From the IMG/VR virus record IMGVR_UViG_3300023184_008416, positions 62,001 to 126,000 of that record: DNA of 64,000 nt, one strand, 5' to 3'. The notes beneath the pieces were generated by a model. It worked only from the letters and a program-made list of their open reading frames with translations, did no database searches and was not told the DNA's origin. Of the stretch, positions 25,027-35,427 are shown piece after piece (positions within the stretch are counted from its first letter, which is position 1; every line of letters starts with the position of its first letter). The stretch comes from a virus. The position numbers and the translations under genes were made by a program.

Positions 25027-25245
25027 ATGAACTCCGCAGACATTTATCAACCCATTGTAGCGACTTCGATGGGAACAGCCCCCATCACTTTAAGGGTGAT
25101 TACAACACCAAATAATATGGAATATGTGGGTGGTGTTCCTTCAACTGCAACCAAGGCTGAAACTTATGTATTATATTCTGCGTTACCAGACGATCTCAAA
25201 GAAAGAGTCAAAGTAGCAGTACAAGCTTTAATCACGGCAGGATGA
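25027..25245 (+). CDS. 72-residue protein of unknown function
   Basis: It starts 7 bases after the previous stop, with GATCAAGA just upstream as a weak ribosome-binding site. The product has a beta-prone first half and a helical C-terminus (DDLKERVKVAVQALITAG). It precedes the endolysin by 10 bases. No recognisable motif. Confidence 0.55.
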   Translation: MNSADIYQPIVATSMGTAPITLRVITTPNNMEYVGGVPSTATKAETYVLYSALPDDLKERVKVAVQALITAG

Positions 25246-25255
25246 TACATAAACC

Positions 25256-26014
25256 ATGTCAGTTTTAATTAAATTAGGTTCTGTTGATCCCACGGTCATT
25301 CAATGGCAACAATTTTTGAAAGGACAATTTCCAGAGTCAGAGATTGTTGCCAGTGGAAATTTTGATGGTGTTACAGACTCTGTTACCAAAAGGTTTCAAC
25401 AATTACATAGATTAACACCTGACGGTGTGGTTGGATCTAAGACCTTGCAGCTCGCTCTTTCGTTGGGTCTATGTGTTACTGATCAACCGACCACTAACGG
25501 TATTTTACCGATCACAGCAGCACAAAGAGAAATTCTTTTTGGTCATTTTAATTATACCCCTGCTCCCGTGGCAAATAATCCTGAGGCCATCAAGATTGAT
25601 CAATCTTGGATTAATTCCAATATTACAAGTGTCACTATTGATGAATTAGCAAACATTTCTGGTGCACCTAAAAATTGTACAATACCATTTAATCATGCTG
25701 CAGCGAGTCAATTAAAGTCTTTATTTGGTGCGTGGTCATCGGCAGGTCTGTTGGACAGAATATTGACTTGGGACGGTTCATGGGCTCCTCGGTTCATACG
25801 TGGATCCCGAACTACGTTGTCAAATCATGCGTGGGGAACAGCCTTTGACATTAATGCTCGGTGGAATCCGTTAGGTACAGTTCCACCAGCAATCGGTGAT
25901 AAAGGTTGCACGAGAGAACTCGTGTCAATAGCAGAAGATAATGGTTTCTTTTGGGGTGGAAATTTTTCAAAAAGACCAGACGGTATGCACTTTGAGTGTG
26001 CGATGTTGAAGTAA
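25256..26014 (+). CDS. Endolysin: peptidoglycan-binding domain plus M15 peptidase
   Basis: The 252-residue product has an N-terminal peptidoglycan-binding domain (about residues 8-72; FDGVTDSVTKRFQQLHRLTP, DGVVGSKT). A C-terminal D-Ala-D-Ala carboxypeptidase/L-Ala-D-Glu peptidase of family M15 follows. The zinc ligands are visible: H191 and D198 in SNHAWGTAFDIN and H245 in GMHFE, with the GFFWGGNF segment between. It would cut peptide cross-links for lysis or entry. There is no signal peptide, so release would need a holin, or it may be virion-associated given its tail-gene neighbours. No holin is seen adjacent. Confidence 0.9.
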   Translation: MSVLIKLGSVDPTVIQWQQFLKGQFPESEIVASGNFDGVTDSVTKRFQQLHRLTPDGVVGSKTLQLALSLGLCVTDQPTTNGILPITAAQREILFGHFNYTPAPVANNPEAIKIDQSWINSNITSVTIDELANISGAPKNCTIPFNHAAASQLKSLFGAWSSAGLLDRILTWDGSWAPRFIRGSRTTLSNHAWGTAFDINARWNPLGTVPPAIGDKGCTRELVSIAEDNGFFWGGNFSKRPDGMHFECAMLK

Positions 26015-26059
26015 TTGATTAGATGATTCAATCAAGAATTGTGTACCATACATATTGGT

Positions 26060-27238
26060 ATGCCCTCTTTTGCAAGTACAATCAATCCGACACCCTTTGG
26101 TTTTTTTGATCCAGATACCAGCTTTCAAACAGAAGCTGACAGTATGGTCACGTTTGTCAAACGAAAGATGGGTGATGACATATTGTCTGTTGAATTAACC
26201 AATCGTCAAATTTGGGCATGTTTTGAAGAAGCTTGCTGTGAATATAGTCATCAAATTCATCAAGTAAAGATTAAATCTGAATTAATGAACATGCTCGGCG
26301 TACCAACTGGTTCTACCGACCTAACCAATAAACTTCCAAAACAATCACTTGAATATTTGATGCGTCAGGCTGAACCCTATGCTTCATATGCAAATGTCAT
26401 GGGATCCTATGATCCCATTTTAGGGTACATTGATCTAAAGGCCGGCGTTCAGGATTATAATTTATACGACAGTTTAAAGAATGTTGTTAGCGGAACATTG
26501 GTCTATGGAAATGGCCCAGGAGGCGTGGGTAATAGTAAACTTAGATTGATAGAAATATTTCAGCTTGAGCCCTTAGCCGCTCAACAATTTCTTCTTAATG
26601 CGTCAAACGTTACCAATTTTTTAGCAACAAACTTCAATTACGAGTCTTATGTTAATTCAACCGTCTTTTACGTTCTCCCCGTCTTTGAAGACGTTTTACG
26701 CAGAGGAATGTTAGAGACTGCGTTTCGTGTCCGTAGATCACACTACAGTTATGATGTGATAGGTCGTCAATTAAGGATTTATCCGATCCCTGCGACCGAA
26801 TTTCAATTAGGCAAACTTTTTATAAAAGTTGCCCCTCCCCAGAACCCTCTCGACCCTAGCTACGAAGATAGTTCTATCTATGGTATTTCTGGCCCACAGA
26901 ACATGCCATTAAATAATATTCCTTACGTTTCAATCACCCAGCCAGGAAGACAGTGGATTAGACAATATACTTTAGCCCTGGCCAGAGAATTGTTAGGTCT
27001 TGTTAGATCAAAATTTCAGAACATACCCATTCCAAATGCTGATCTTCAACTTAACGGATCTGATTTGGTTTCTCAAGGTCGGGAAGATAAAGAAAAATTG
27101 ATTACCCAACTTAGAGAATTCTTAGATAATTTAACCAATGCAAAATTGTTAGAAACAGCAGCAACTGCTGCGGATAACATGATAAAGCAATTACGTTACG
27201 TTCCGGTCCCCAACGGCAGAGCAATTATCATAGGTTAG
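26060..27238 (+). CDS. 13: Neck protein (T4 gp13-like)
   Basis: Neck proteins close the portal after packaging and bind the tail. The 392-residue product has the gp13-type N-terminus (MVTFVKRKMGDDILSVELTN, then a helix IWACFEEACCEYSHQ) and C-terminus. The latter reads WIRQYTLALARELLGLVRSK, followed by LNGSDLVSQGREDKEKLITQ, aligning with the T4 gp13 end. T4 gp13 is 309 residues, and the extra length lies in the middle. I chose ATG 26060; a TTG 21 bases upstream is possible. Gene order 13, 14, 15, 18 follows T4. Confidence 0.8.
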   Translation: MPSFASTINPTPFGFFDPDTSFQTEADSMVTFVKRKMGDDILSVELTNRQIWACFEEACCEYSHQIHQVKIKSELMNMLGVPTGSTDLTNKLPKQSLEYLMRQAEPYASYANVMGSYDPILGYIDLKAGVQDYNLYDSLKNVVSGTLVYGNGPGGVGNSKLRLIEIFQLEPLAAQQFLLNASNVTNFLATNFNYESYVNSTVFYVLPVFEDVLRRGMLETAFRVRRSHYSYDVIGRQLRIYPIPATEFQLGKLFIKVAPPQNPLDPSYEDSSIYGISGPQNMPLNNIPYVSITQPGRQWIRQYTLALARELLGLVRSKFQNIPIPNADLQLNGSDLVSQGREDKEKLITQLREFLDNLTNAKLLETAATAADNMIKQLRYVPVPNGRAIIIG

Positions 27239-27292
27239 AGTTTAATTTCATAAATGATAGTTGTTTGGCCTACTTAATCTAGAGGTCGAACA

Positions 27293-27955
27293 ATGTCACG
27301 ACTTTTTATTACACCACGAGAACTTAACTTTATTTCTGACATCTCTAAAGAAGTGATTAAAGATGTCATTGGTCAAAAAATCTATTATTTTCCAATTTCC
27401 GAAATTAAGACACAAACGCATCTTGTCTATAATGAGGCGATGCAAAAAATATTCGATAATCCCATAGAAATTGAGGGATTAATCGCAGGTCCAACTGCTG
27501 AGGTCAAAGTCAATTCCTTTGGTATAGACAAAACTTTTACAGTAGAGGTTTATCTCCAATGGCGTGACCTTGTTGATAAAGGAATCAACGTTAGTATGGG
27601 AGACTACTTTTCTTTTGGTGACGTGTTTTATGAAATATCAGAATTTTTTTACTCACGTCTTATTTACGGTATGCCAGAACATGTTGATGGAATGAAAATA
27701 ACGGGTGTCAAAGTACGTGAGAGTCAATTTAAAGCCAAATATTTTGGTCCAACTGACGTTTCTTACACTGAAGACGATGCTGTTCAAAAAACCTTCGTTC
27801 AACAACGAGGTGCAGAAGAAAACAGATTGGGCAAAACTAACGACGTTAGAGATTTACAGAAGAACGGCGTTTTGGAATCACCCTTGACGGGCCCTAAAGA
27901 GGTTTCAGAAAAAGTTGCTGATCCCGCTGGTCCTGGATTTTACGGTGAGGACTGA
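27293..27955 (+). CDS. 14: Neck protein (T4 gp14-like)
   Basis: The 220-residue product resembles T4 gp14: an N-terminal IYYFPISEIKTQTHLVYNEA matches the YYVPRE region, and GDYFSFGDVFYEISEFFYSR matches the gp14 beta core. It forms the neck between portal and tail with gp13. A TCTAGAGGTCG purine stretch precedes the ATG. The C-terminal 60 residues are polar and probably disordered. Identification is by segment resemblance and gene order. Confidence 0.75.
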   Translation: MSRLFITPRELNFISDISKEVIKDVIGQKIYYFPISEIKTQTHLVYNEAMQKIFDNPIEIEGLIAGPTAEVKVNSFGIDKTFTVEVYLQWRDLVDKGINVSMGDYFSFGDVFYEISEFFYSRLIYGMPEHVDGMKITGVKVRESQFKAKYFGPTDVSYTEDDAVQKTFVQQRGAEENRLGKTNDVRDLQKNGVLESPLTGPKEVSEKVADPAGPGFYGED

Positions 27956-27960
27956 ACATT

Positions 27961-29217
27961 ATGACAACTAGATTTTCTCCAATTCCCGATGGAACGTTGG
28001 AAAATGGTTACAGCAATCAGAACGTTTCTGACATCACAATCCCACCTTGTGGTTTGGAGGACGTAGACGTTGCTCTTTTTGACTTGTTTGATAAGGAACT
28101 TAGATTGTATGCAATGGGAAATGAATCAATCAAAGAGGCCAATCAAAAAAGGATACCAGTCATTTTTGCAGCCGGTGAAAAGTGGGCCATGCTCAAAAAG
28201 GGTCGTCCATTACGCGACAAATCAGAGGCATTGATACTTCCGCTCATTACCGTGATGAGGACGGGCATTGAACAAAATTCAGCCTCTGACATTGTGGGCA
28301 GAGGTATAAACCAACAAACAGGTGTTTTGTCGATTAGAAGAAAACTTGATTCTTCTGACAGGGAATACCAAAACCTAATTAACAAATTATACATTGTCAA
28401 TCAGAAAAATGTTGCTGTTAATCCAGGAGATCCACACCTATTAAATCAATTATTGTCTGACAGAAAAGTCGGAGAATTACGAGATGATCCTGACGTATTA
28501 AACAGCGCGTTGATGGCACCCAATCGTTTGAACAATGTTTATGAAACACTGACACTACCAGCACCCCAATTTTTCTCCGCAAAATATGAAGTTACTTTCT
28601 GGACGCAATACACTCAACAAATGAACGCTTTGACCGAAGTTTTCATGAGTTCTTTTCTTCCTCAAGGTCGTTGTTTTAAGTTGATCACAAACAAGGGATA
28701 TTGGTTTGTTGCTTACATAGAAGAATCATTTCAACAAGAAAACAATTTTGATGACATGTCGCGCCAAGAAAGGGTGATTAAACAAAAATTTTCAATCAAT
28801 GTTCCGGCGTATGTTTTGGCCTCCGGAGCCCCTGGTGTTCCAATACCGATTAGAAGATACGTTTCATCACCCGTTATAACATTTTCAACCAATATAGATG
28901 ATAATGTTTCTATGCCCTCCAACAATGATGGCATTGATTATCCTTATTTAGGTGCTGATGATCCCACTTTACCAAGTCAATTAAAGGGTAAACCGACTCG
29001 ACTTGACATGAGAGACACCGGCATAGGACCTTTGGGAACACAAACCGGTGCACATCAGGATCCTGCACTGGCTTCGTATCGCAGAGGTGAGCCAAATGCA
29101 ACATATGTAAGAGTTGGAACAAATCTTGTGAAGGGAATTCCTGTGTCCAATTCTAATGGAGAAATTGTTTATCGAGGGTATGATTTTATAAATTTAGAGA
29201 CGATTATTGAGGAATAA
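27961..29217 (+). CDS. 15: Proximal tail sheath stabiliser/tail completion protein (T4 gp15-like)
   Basis: T4 gp15 caps the finished tail and joins it to the neck. The 418-residue product contains KRIPVIFAAGEKWAMLKKGR and EALILPLITVMRTGIEQNSA, similar to the gp15 N-terminal part. It also has YEVTFWTQYTQQMNALTEVF followed by a long hydrophobic-polar strand pattern, similar to the gp15 core. It is longer than T4 gp15 (272), with a polar C-terminal extension. It starts 5 bases after gp14, consistent with one operon. Confidence 0.75.
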   Translation: MTTRFSPIPDGTLENGYSNQNVSDITIPPCGLEDVDVALFDLFDKELRLYAMGNESIKEANQKRIPVIFAAGEKWAMLKKGRPLRDKSEALILPLITVMRTGIEQNSASDIVGRGINQQTGVLSIRRKLDSSDREYQNLINKLYIVNQKNVAVNPGDPHLLNQLLSDRKVGELRDDPDVLNSALMAPNRLNNVYETLTLPAPQFFSAKYEVTFWTQYTQQMNALTEVFMSSFLPQGRCFKLITNKGYWFVAYIEESFQQENNFDDMSRQERVIKQKFSINVPAYVLASGAPGVPIPIRRYVSSPVITFSTNIDDNVSMPSNNDGIDYPYLGADDPTLPSQLKGKPTRLDMRDTGIGPLGTQTGAHQDPALASYRRGEPNATYVRVGTNLVKGIPVSNSNGEIVYRGYDFINLETIIEE

Positions 29218-29237
29218 CAAGACTTTCAATCACGACA

Positions 29238-29249
29238 GCAATACTTAAC
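29238..29249 (+). promoter_or_regulatory. Candidate late promoter motif before the first sheath gene
   Basis: GCAATACTTAAC, a copy of the recurrent ATACTTAA motif, lies 32 bases before the sheath start codon and upstream of its CAGGAGAAC ribosome-binding site. Confidence 0.35.
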
Positions 29250-29281
29250 ATCAATCGTTAAAAACGTCTCAGGAGAACACG

Positions 29282-32200
29282 ATGGCCGAGCAGACATTTA
29301 GATCCCCCAATTTTTTTGACCGTGAAGTTGATCTGTCAGCCCCCAATCCCGCTTTACCGTCTGGTATTCCAGCGGGTGTGATTGGTACAGCAAATCAGGG
29401 CCCAGCATTTGTGCCGATCACATTTCCAAATTTTTCAGAATTTACGTCTGTATTTGGCAGTTTTGATCCTAAAAAACCTGCAATTTATGCTGCCAATCAA
29501 TTTCTTAATAATAGAAATGCATTGACATTTTTGAGAGTTCTCGGAGCAGGTGCAAATTCTTCTTCTTACGATATCAATTACACAAACGCAACGGGTAGGG
29601 TTGTTAATGCCGGTATGGTGGTTGAAAAAAATGGTATCAATGGTGGAGTTTCATTTTTAGTCAGTCAAGAAAGAGCCACTAATGATGAAACCTATGGCAT
29701 GCCTCTAATCTCTGAAAATGACAGTATACCGTCTTCTTTAGCTGCCGTTGGTGGTTACCAATTTGTTAGGGCAATGTTGATGTTACCGACAACGTCTAGA
29801 GTTATGATTTTTGGTGATGTTACCCTAGTAAATTCATACTTTAACGATTTGAATGATCTACATGATGGTGGTTTCGGAGTTAATGCTGAAACATCTTATT
29901 TTAAATTGGTGATTTCTTCTTCTTTGGGAAGTTCTTTCTCAAATGATGATGGGCTACCTGGGATTAGAGTTTACAGTGCATCTCTTGATCCTTCAAGTAA
30001 TAATTACGTAGGAAAAATTTTAAATAGTGACACAAATCAGTTTAATTCTTCACAACATGTGTTATACGCACATTTTCCCTTAGACACTCAGGTGTCTTTG
30101 GCACAATCTGCGTCAATCCTTACAGGATCTTCAACAGCAAATTCTATCAACACGACAGCGGGAAATGTTTCATTCCAAAAATTATTCGGAATGCAGGACA
30201 CAAGATACACAACGGCACGAACACCAGCCTTCATTTCTCAACCAATGGGAAATCTTGAAAATGATTTATTCTATTTTGAATCATTAAGTGATGGAGCAGG
30301 TGTCAACAGTCTTTACAAGATTTCAATTGCTAACATCAAGATGTCTGTTGATGAAACCAGTCCGTATGGTAGCTTCTCTGTACAGGTTAGAGACTGGAAT
30401 GATAATGACGTCAGTCCAAATGTTTTGGAACAATTCAATAATTGTGATCTAAATCCATTTTCACCTAACTTTATTGCTAGAGTTATTGGTGATCGTAAAA
30501 TAACCTACAATTTTGATGCAGACATTCCTTCGGAAAAGAGAGTGATAACATCAGGTCTATACAACAATCAATCTAAATTTATTAGGGTTGTTGTTTCTGA
30601 ACAAGTCACAAAGGCCGAAGTTCCTAAATCCTCATTACCTTTTGGCTTTCGAGGTCCAAGACTTCTAAAGACAACCGATGGGTTAATTGCATCAGGTTCA
30701 GTCGCAGGTCGTTTAGTGACGCAAGATGCCGCATTAAACTGGTCCCCTGTATTACCACCAATTCCTTATAGATTTAAGGTTACTCGTGGACCGGTAGCAA
30801 CAGTAGGATTTAAAGGTAACCCCGGTAAAACAGAGGCAGTTAACTCCGCATTTTATTGGGGTGTAAAGTTTGAAAGAAACACAACGCCTTTGGATTCAAA
30901 CATTAGTACCGAAAAGAATCAGTTAATTGAAAATCTAACTAAATTCTATGGTGTTGAAAAGATGGATGCATTATTAACTGGATCTTCTTCAGATTTGGTT
31001 AATAATAATAAATTTACCCTTGCTCGGGTTGCCTTGCCAAACAAGTCTTTAACCGACATTACCTCGTCCGTATCAAAACACCTCTTAGGTGCCGCATACA
31101 TTAGAAATGGTGTTGTTGATGCCAACGATTATAGAATTTATGACGCTGATTTTGAGTCAGGTGCTTCACGCGTTACCTTCGCTTCTTTGTTAAATGCCCA
31201 GGACGCAAGTTACGCAGGTTCATCAACACCAATTATTGCTGCTGCTAATTTTAACAGATTCGCAGGGTTCATGAAATACACAACTTTCATGTATGGTGGA
31301 TTTGATGGTATGAACATTCTGGACCAAAATTCATCTCTTTTAAATGATAAATTTACCTCATTTGATTCGAGTGGTGGAGCCCAGGTTGGTTATGTACCAA
31401 CGGGATTTGCGAAGAATCAAAACGGTGTAGAGGTAAATAATAGCGCAGTTGCTTCCTATCTTACTGCCCTTGACATCATGACAGATCCTTATTCTGTCAA
31501 CAATAATTTGTTAGCAATTCCCGGGATCAAAGAACCATATATCACCGATTACGCAGGAATTAAGACTCGTGATTACGGATTGTCAATGTATGTAATGGAC
31601 ATCCCCAGCTACGATGATTTAGGTGCTCGTATCTATGATGACAGCACTTCAAAACCAAACATTGAAGCGACCGCATCAACATTTGAATCTCGTCAAGTTG
31701 ATAACAATTATGTTGCAACGTATTATCCTGAAATTTTTATCGATGATTCTGTAAATCGTCGCAGGGTAAAAGTACCTGCATCAGTCGCAGCTCTTAGCTC
31801 TCTTGGATTTAATGACAGGGTTGCTTATCCCTGGTTTGCACCTGCAGGTTTCAATCGTGCAGCCCTGGACTTTGTGACCAACGTAGCAGTGCGTTTGAAT
31901 GTATCTGACAGAGATCGTTTGTACGATGCACGTATTAATCCAATTGCAACATTCCCCCGACAAGGATTTGTGATTTATGGTCAAAAGACCTTACAATTTA
32001 ACAAATCTGCTCTTGACAGAGTCAATGTTCGTAGATTGATGCTAGAGATCAAGAGAATTATCATAGGAATTGCACAAAAAATTGTCTTTGAACAAAACAC
32101 TGCTGACGTGAGAAATCGCTTCGTCGCAGAGTCTGCAATTCAACTGGGACTAATCCAGGCCCAAGCAGGTGTTGAGGCATATCAAGTTGTCATGAATGAA

Positions 32201-32329
32201 AGTAACAACACACAGGACGACGTTGATAATAACAGGCTTCGTGGCCGAATTGTTGTAGTTCCAACTAGAGCAATTGAGTTCATTGCTATCGACTTCATCG
32301 TCACAAATAGTGGTGTTCAATTCGCATGA
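29282..32329 (+). CDS. 18: Tail sheath protein, copy 1 (T4 gp18-like)
   Basis: Sheath subunits form the contractile outer tail. The 1015-residue product begins with the family segment GIPAGVIGTANQGPAFVPIT and ends with the conserved sheath fold: YPWFAPAGFNRAALDFV, LYDARINPIATFPRQGFVIY, LDRVNVRRLMLEIKRI and TRAIEFIAIDFIVTNSG. It is much longer than T4 gp18 (659), the extra being variable outer domains in the middle. A second sheath gene follows 45 bases downstream with the same architecture. The ATG follows CAGGAGAACACG. Confidence 0.93.
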   Translation: MAEQTFRSPNFFDREVDLSAPNPALPSGIPAGVIGTANQGPAFVPITFPNFSEFTSVFGSFDPKKPAIYAANQFLNNRNALTFLRVLGAGANSSSYDINYTNATGRVVNAGMVVEKNGINGGVSFLVSQERATNDETYGMPLISENDSIPSSLAAVGGYQFVRAMLMLPTTSRVMIFGDVTLVNSYFNDLNDLHDGGFGVNAETSYFKLVISSSLGSSFSNDDGLPGIRVYSASLDPSSNNYVGKILNSDTNQFNSSQHVLYAHFPLDTQVSLAQSASILTGSSTANSINTTAGNVSFQKLFGMQDTRYTTARTPAFISQPMGNLENDLFYFESLSDGAGVNSLYKISIANIKMSVDETSPYGSFSVQVRDWNDNDVSPNVLEQFNNCDLNPFSPNFIARVIGDRKITYNFDADIPSEKRVITSGLYNNQSKFIRVVVSEQVTKAEVPKSSLPFGFRGPRLLKTTDGLIASGSVAGRLVTQDAALNWSPVLPPIPYRFKVTRGPVATVGFKGNPGKTEAVNSAFYWGVKFERNTTPLDSNISTEKNQLIENLTKFYGVEKMDALLTGSSSDLVNNNKFTLARVALPNKSLTDITSSVSKHLLGAAYIRNGVVDANDYRIYDADFESGASRVTFASLLNAQDASYAGSSTPIIAAANFNRFAGFMKYTTFMYGGFDGMNILDQNSSLLNDKFTSFDSSGGAQVGYVPTGFAKNQNGVEVNNSAVASYLTALDIMTDPYSVNNNLLAIPGIKEPYITDYAGIKTRDYGLSMYVMDIPSYDDLGARIYDDSTSKPNIEATASTFESRQVDNNYVATYYPEIFIDDSVNRRRVKVPASVAALSSLGFNDRVAYPWFAPAGFNRAALDFVTNVAVRLNVSDRDRLYDARINPIATFPRQGFVIYGQKTLQFNKSALDRVNVRRLMLEIKRIIIGIAQKIVFEQNTADVRNRFVAESAIQLGLIQAQAGVEAYQVVMNESNNTQDDVDNNRLRGRIVVVPTRAIEFIAIDFIVTNSGVQFA

Positions 32330-32374
32330 TGCGTTGTGAATAATAATTAGACATGATCATAGGAGCTGAATCAG

Positions 32375-35300
32375 ATGGCAAACGTTAAGTTAGGTAGCGC
32401 TGGAGTCACCGCAAAAGAAATTGACCAACAGGGGCCCGCGCCCACATCACCCCAAGGAACACCTGCCGGAATTATCGGCACTGCGAACGGGGGACCTGCG
32501 TTCGTTCCCTACACAGTTGCAAACTTGCAAGACTTTTATGCAAAATTTGGAACGTCTGATGGCAAAAAATTCGGCCTTTTGGCGGCGTCAGAATGGTTAA
32601 GAAACGCAAGATCATTAACTTACCTCAGAGTGTTAGGTGTCGGTGATGGTTTACAAAGACTCAGTGATGGTCGAGTAAATACATCAGGTTTTGTTGTTGG
32701 TGAACAACTACCAAACGGAGAATGGGGACAAGCTTCCAATAATCCTTATGCTAACGTAGGTGGTCCACTTGGCAGAACATACTTTTTGGGAGCTTTCATG
32801 TCAGCCTCTAACGGAATTGATCCCTTGTTCACCAATGGGATTCAATCATCTGCCCGGGCAATACCTTTTATTCGCGGCGTTTTAATGACACCGTCGGGAG
32901 TTGTGGCAACATTATCATCGTCGGTTGCTATTACGAGTGATTCTGCTTCATCCAATGCTTTAAATCCCAACGGTTCCGAGGTTGGTGACGTTAAATTATT
33001 TACTTCAGCTCCTCCAGGATCTGCAGCGTCTAGCCAATTTATTATGTTGCTAAACGGACACATTGGAACTGTGTCTCATCCAAATGTTTTGACTGCATCT
33101 TTTGACCCAATTGCAGGGGGAGCTTACTTCCCACTAAAATTAAACACCGATCCTTTAAAATTACAAGAAGCTGGCCATTATTTGTATGCTGCATATGATA
33201 TGCCAGGATTCGTAGTTACTGGTTCAGGTTTGCTTTCATCCTCTGTTGTTGCATCACTGGCAACAAATTATAATGAAACAGCTGCATTTTTGTTGTCTGG
33301 GTCAGCAAACTATAACAGCGGTTCTACAACAAAACCAAACTTTGAAAATTTTGAAACCCGTTTTGAGCATGCAAAAACGCCTTGGTTTATTTCACAAAAA
33401 CTAGGCGGAAAGAATTTTAATCTTTTTAGATTCCACTCTCTTGATGCCGGCTTAAACGTTTCTGACAAATACAAGATTTCAATAGAAAATTTAACGACAT
33501 CGACTGACCAAAATAATCTTTACGGAGCATTCGATATTCTCGTGAGACAATGGGATGACACAGATTTTGACAGAAAGATAATTGAAAGATACACGGGAGT
33601 TAGTTTAGATCCCTCATCTGATCGATACATCGCGAAGGTTATTGGCGATGTTAAAGTATATTACGATTTTGACAGGGCTGAAACTGATCAAAAATTAGTT
33701 GTTGAAGGAAATTATTCAAACCTTTCTCGAGTTTTTAGAGTTGAAGTTTCAACCGAGGTTGATCATGCGATCATAGACGCAAGCGCTCTCCCCATGGGCT
33801 TTAGAGGTGTATATCACCTAGTAACCTCTGGATCTGACCCACTTGCACCTGTACCTGCATTCAACATAACCGGTTCAAATTCAGTTGGTTCGTTTACCAA
33901 TTTGATGAAATCAGCAAAACAACCACCCCTTCCTTTTAATCTCTCTGTTTATCGCGGTTCTCCCAACAAGCGTGTTGCAGATCCAGCGGTTTACTGGGGC
34001 GTCGCATTCCAATTACCAGTTGTAAGCACCGATGCTGGCACACGTCTTAGCAAGAAACAAGCAAACGGTGTCAAATCATTTGCTAAATTCTTCCCTGATT
34101 TCAAGACAGATACAATCAATTTCATCGTCGGCGACAATGAAGGTGTTGCAGATACGATCAAAAACGGTGTTCTTGATGCAGACAGATTCAATGACAATCT
34201 TTTTAATCTTGAAAAAATAAAGGTTGTCACGGGCTCAAATGGTTTGGCTGATCCACAAAAGTGGCAAGAAGCTCAATACATTAGAGTTGGAAATGTTACG
34301 TCAAATCCATCGGCCAAAACCCGTGCATTCTCGGTCAATGATTTAACGACTGAGAACAGAAGATACGCAAAATTCAGTACCTTCATGCAAGGAGGATGGG
34401 ACGGTGTCAATCTCTTTGATTACGAAGAGTCAACGTTAAGTAACATTGCTGTTGAAAGCGACATGCAGATTCCAGAACGCGGTTCAAACATGGGTCCAAA
34501 TGTTAGAGCATACACCAAGGCTCTTGATGTCATGAAGAATGTTGTTAACGTTGACGTCCAGTTGCTTGCAATACCAGGCATCAGAAATGAATTTGTTACA
34601 AACACCGCCATCGGCGCAGTTGAAGACAGATTCGATGCAATGTATGTCATGGATATCGTTCCTTACGACATGAATGATTCAATCGTTACCTCTTCACTCC
34701 AACAGGTTTCTGTACAAAACACAACACAACAGTTCGTCCAAAGAGGCTTGAATTCTTCGTTCGCTGCAGCATACTTCCCTGACGTTTCAATGTTGGATCC
34801 AAACCTAAACATAGCAGTCCAGGTTCCACCCTCTGTTGTCGTGATGGGTGCACTCGCTCTCAATGATGCTGTCGGATACTCATGGTTTGCTCCCGCTGGT
34901 TTCACACGTGGTTCTCTGTCCACAACACTAGAGACCAAGGTAAAACTCAGCAAGCTCAACCAAGACGTTCTCTACGATGCAGACATCAACCCGCTCGTTC
35001 AGTTCACCACTAACACTGTAGGTGGAACAGATCCATCGGGCAACGTAGTGGTCTGGGGTCAAAAGACGCTCCTCGCAGCAGCTTCTTCTCTCGACCGTGT
35101 CAACGTCCGTCGCCTCCTCATTGAGATCAGGCGCCAGGTCAGAGACATTGCACAGACAATCCTCTTTGAGCCAAACAGGGCAGCAACACTCGCCCGCTTC
35201 TCAGCAGCCGTCACACCAAGGCTCCAAAGAATCCAGGCTCTCGCAGGTCTCGAACGATTCAAGGTTGTCATTGACTCTTCGACAACGACCCAGGCCGACG

Positions 35301-35401
35301 TCGAAAACAACACGATTCGCGGAAAGATCTTCGTGCAGCCAACCAAGACTGTCGAATTCGTATCACTTGACTTCGTCGTGGCAAACAACGCTCAACAGTA
35401 A
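32375..35401 (+). CDS. 18: Tail sheath protein, copy 2 (T4 gp18-like paralogue)
   Basis: The 1008-residue product is collinear with the preceding sheath protein: GTPAGIIGTANGGPAFVPYT at the start, and YSWFAPAGFTRGSLSTTLET, SLDRVNVRRLLIEIRRQVRD and TKTVEFVSLDFVVANNAQQ at the end. The two differ clearly through the middle, so this is an old duplication. The last about 500 bases use strongly C-ending codons, unlike the rest of the gene. A terminator follows. Both could co-assemble, or one may be used in a special zone of the tail; this is inference. Confidence 0.93.
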   Translation: MANVKLGSAGVTAKEIDQQGPAPTSPQGTPAGIIGTANGGPAFVPYTVANLQDFYAKFGTSDGKKFGLLAASEWLRNARSLTYLRVLGVGDGLQRLSDGRVNTSGFVVGEQLPNGEWGQASNNPYANVGGPLGRTYFLGAFMSASNGIDPLFTNGIQSSARAIPFIRGVLMTPSGVVATLSSSVAITSDSASSNALNPNGSEVGDVKLFTSAPPGSAASSQFIMLLNGHIGTVSHPNVLTASFDPIAGGAYFPLKLNTDPLKLQEAGHYLYAAYDMPGFVVTGSGLLSSSVVASLATNYNETAAFLLSGSANYNSGSTTKPNFENFETRFEHAKTPWFISQKLGGKNFNLFRFHSLDAGLNVSDKYKISIENLTTSTDQNNLYGAFDILVRQWDDTDFDRKIIERYTGVSLDPSSDRYIAKVIGDVKVYYDFDRAETDQKLVVEGNYSNLSRVFRVEVSTEVDHAIIDASALPMGFRGVYHLVTSGSDPLAPVPAFNITGSNSVGSFTNLMKSAKQPPLPFNLSVYRGSPNKRVADPAVYWGVAFQLPVVSTDAGTRLSKKQANGVKSFAKFFPDFKTDTINFIVGDNEGVADTIKNGVLDADRFNDNLFNLEKIKVVTGSNGLADPQKWQEAQYIRVGNVTSNPSAKTRAFSVNDLTTENRRYAKFSTFMQGGWDGVNLFDYEESTLSNIAVESDMQIPERGSNMGPNVRAYTKALDVMKNVVNVDVQLLAIPGIRNEFVTNTAIGAVEDRFDAMYVMDIVPYDMNDSIVTSSLQQVSVQNTTQQFVQRGLNSSFAAAYFPDVSMLDPNLNIAVQVPPSVVVMGALALNDAVGYSWFAPAGFTRGSLSTTLETKVKLSKLNQDVLYDADINPLVQFTTNTVGGTDPSGNVVVWGQKTLLAAASSLDRVNVRRLLIEIRRQVRDIAQTILFEPNRAATLARFSAAVTPRLQRIQALAGLERFKVVIDSSTTTQADVENNTIRGKIFVQPTKTVEFVSLDFVVANNAQQ

Positions 35402-35427
35402 TAACACGGCATAATCGAATGGAACGT

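Noticed and set aside
25256-26014. Possible Rz/holin partner genes around the endolysin
   Set aside because: The adjacent small genes (24840, 25027) lack hydrophobic segments, so no holin or spanin can be claimed.
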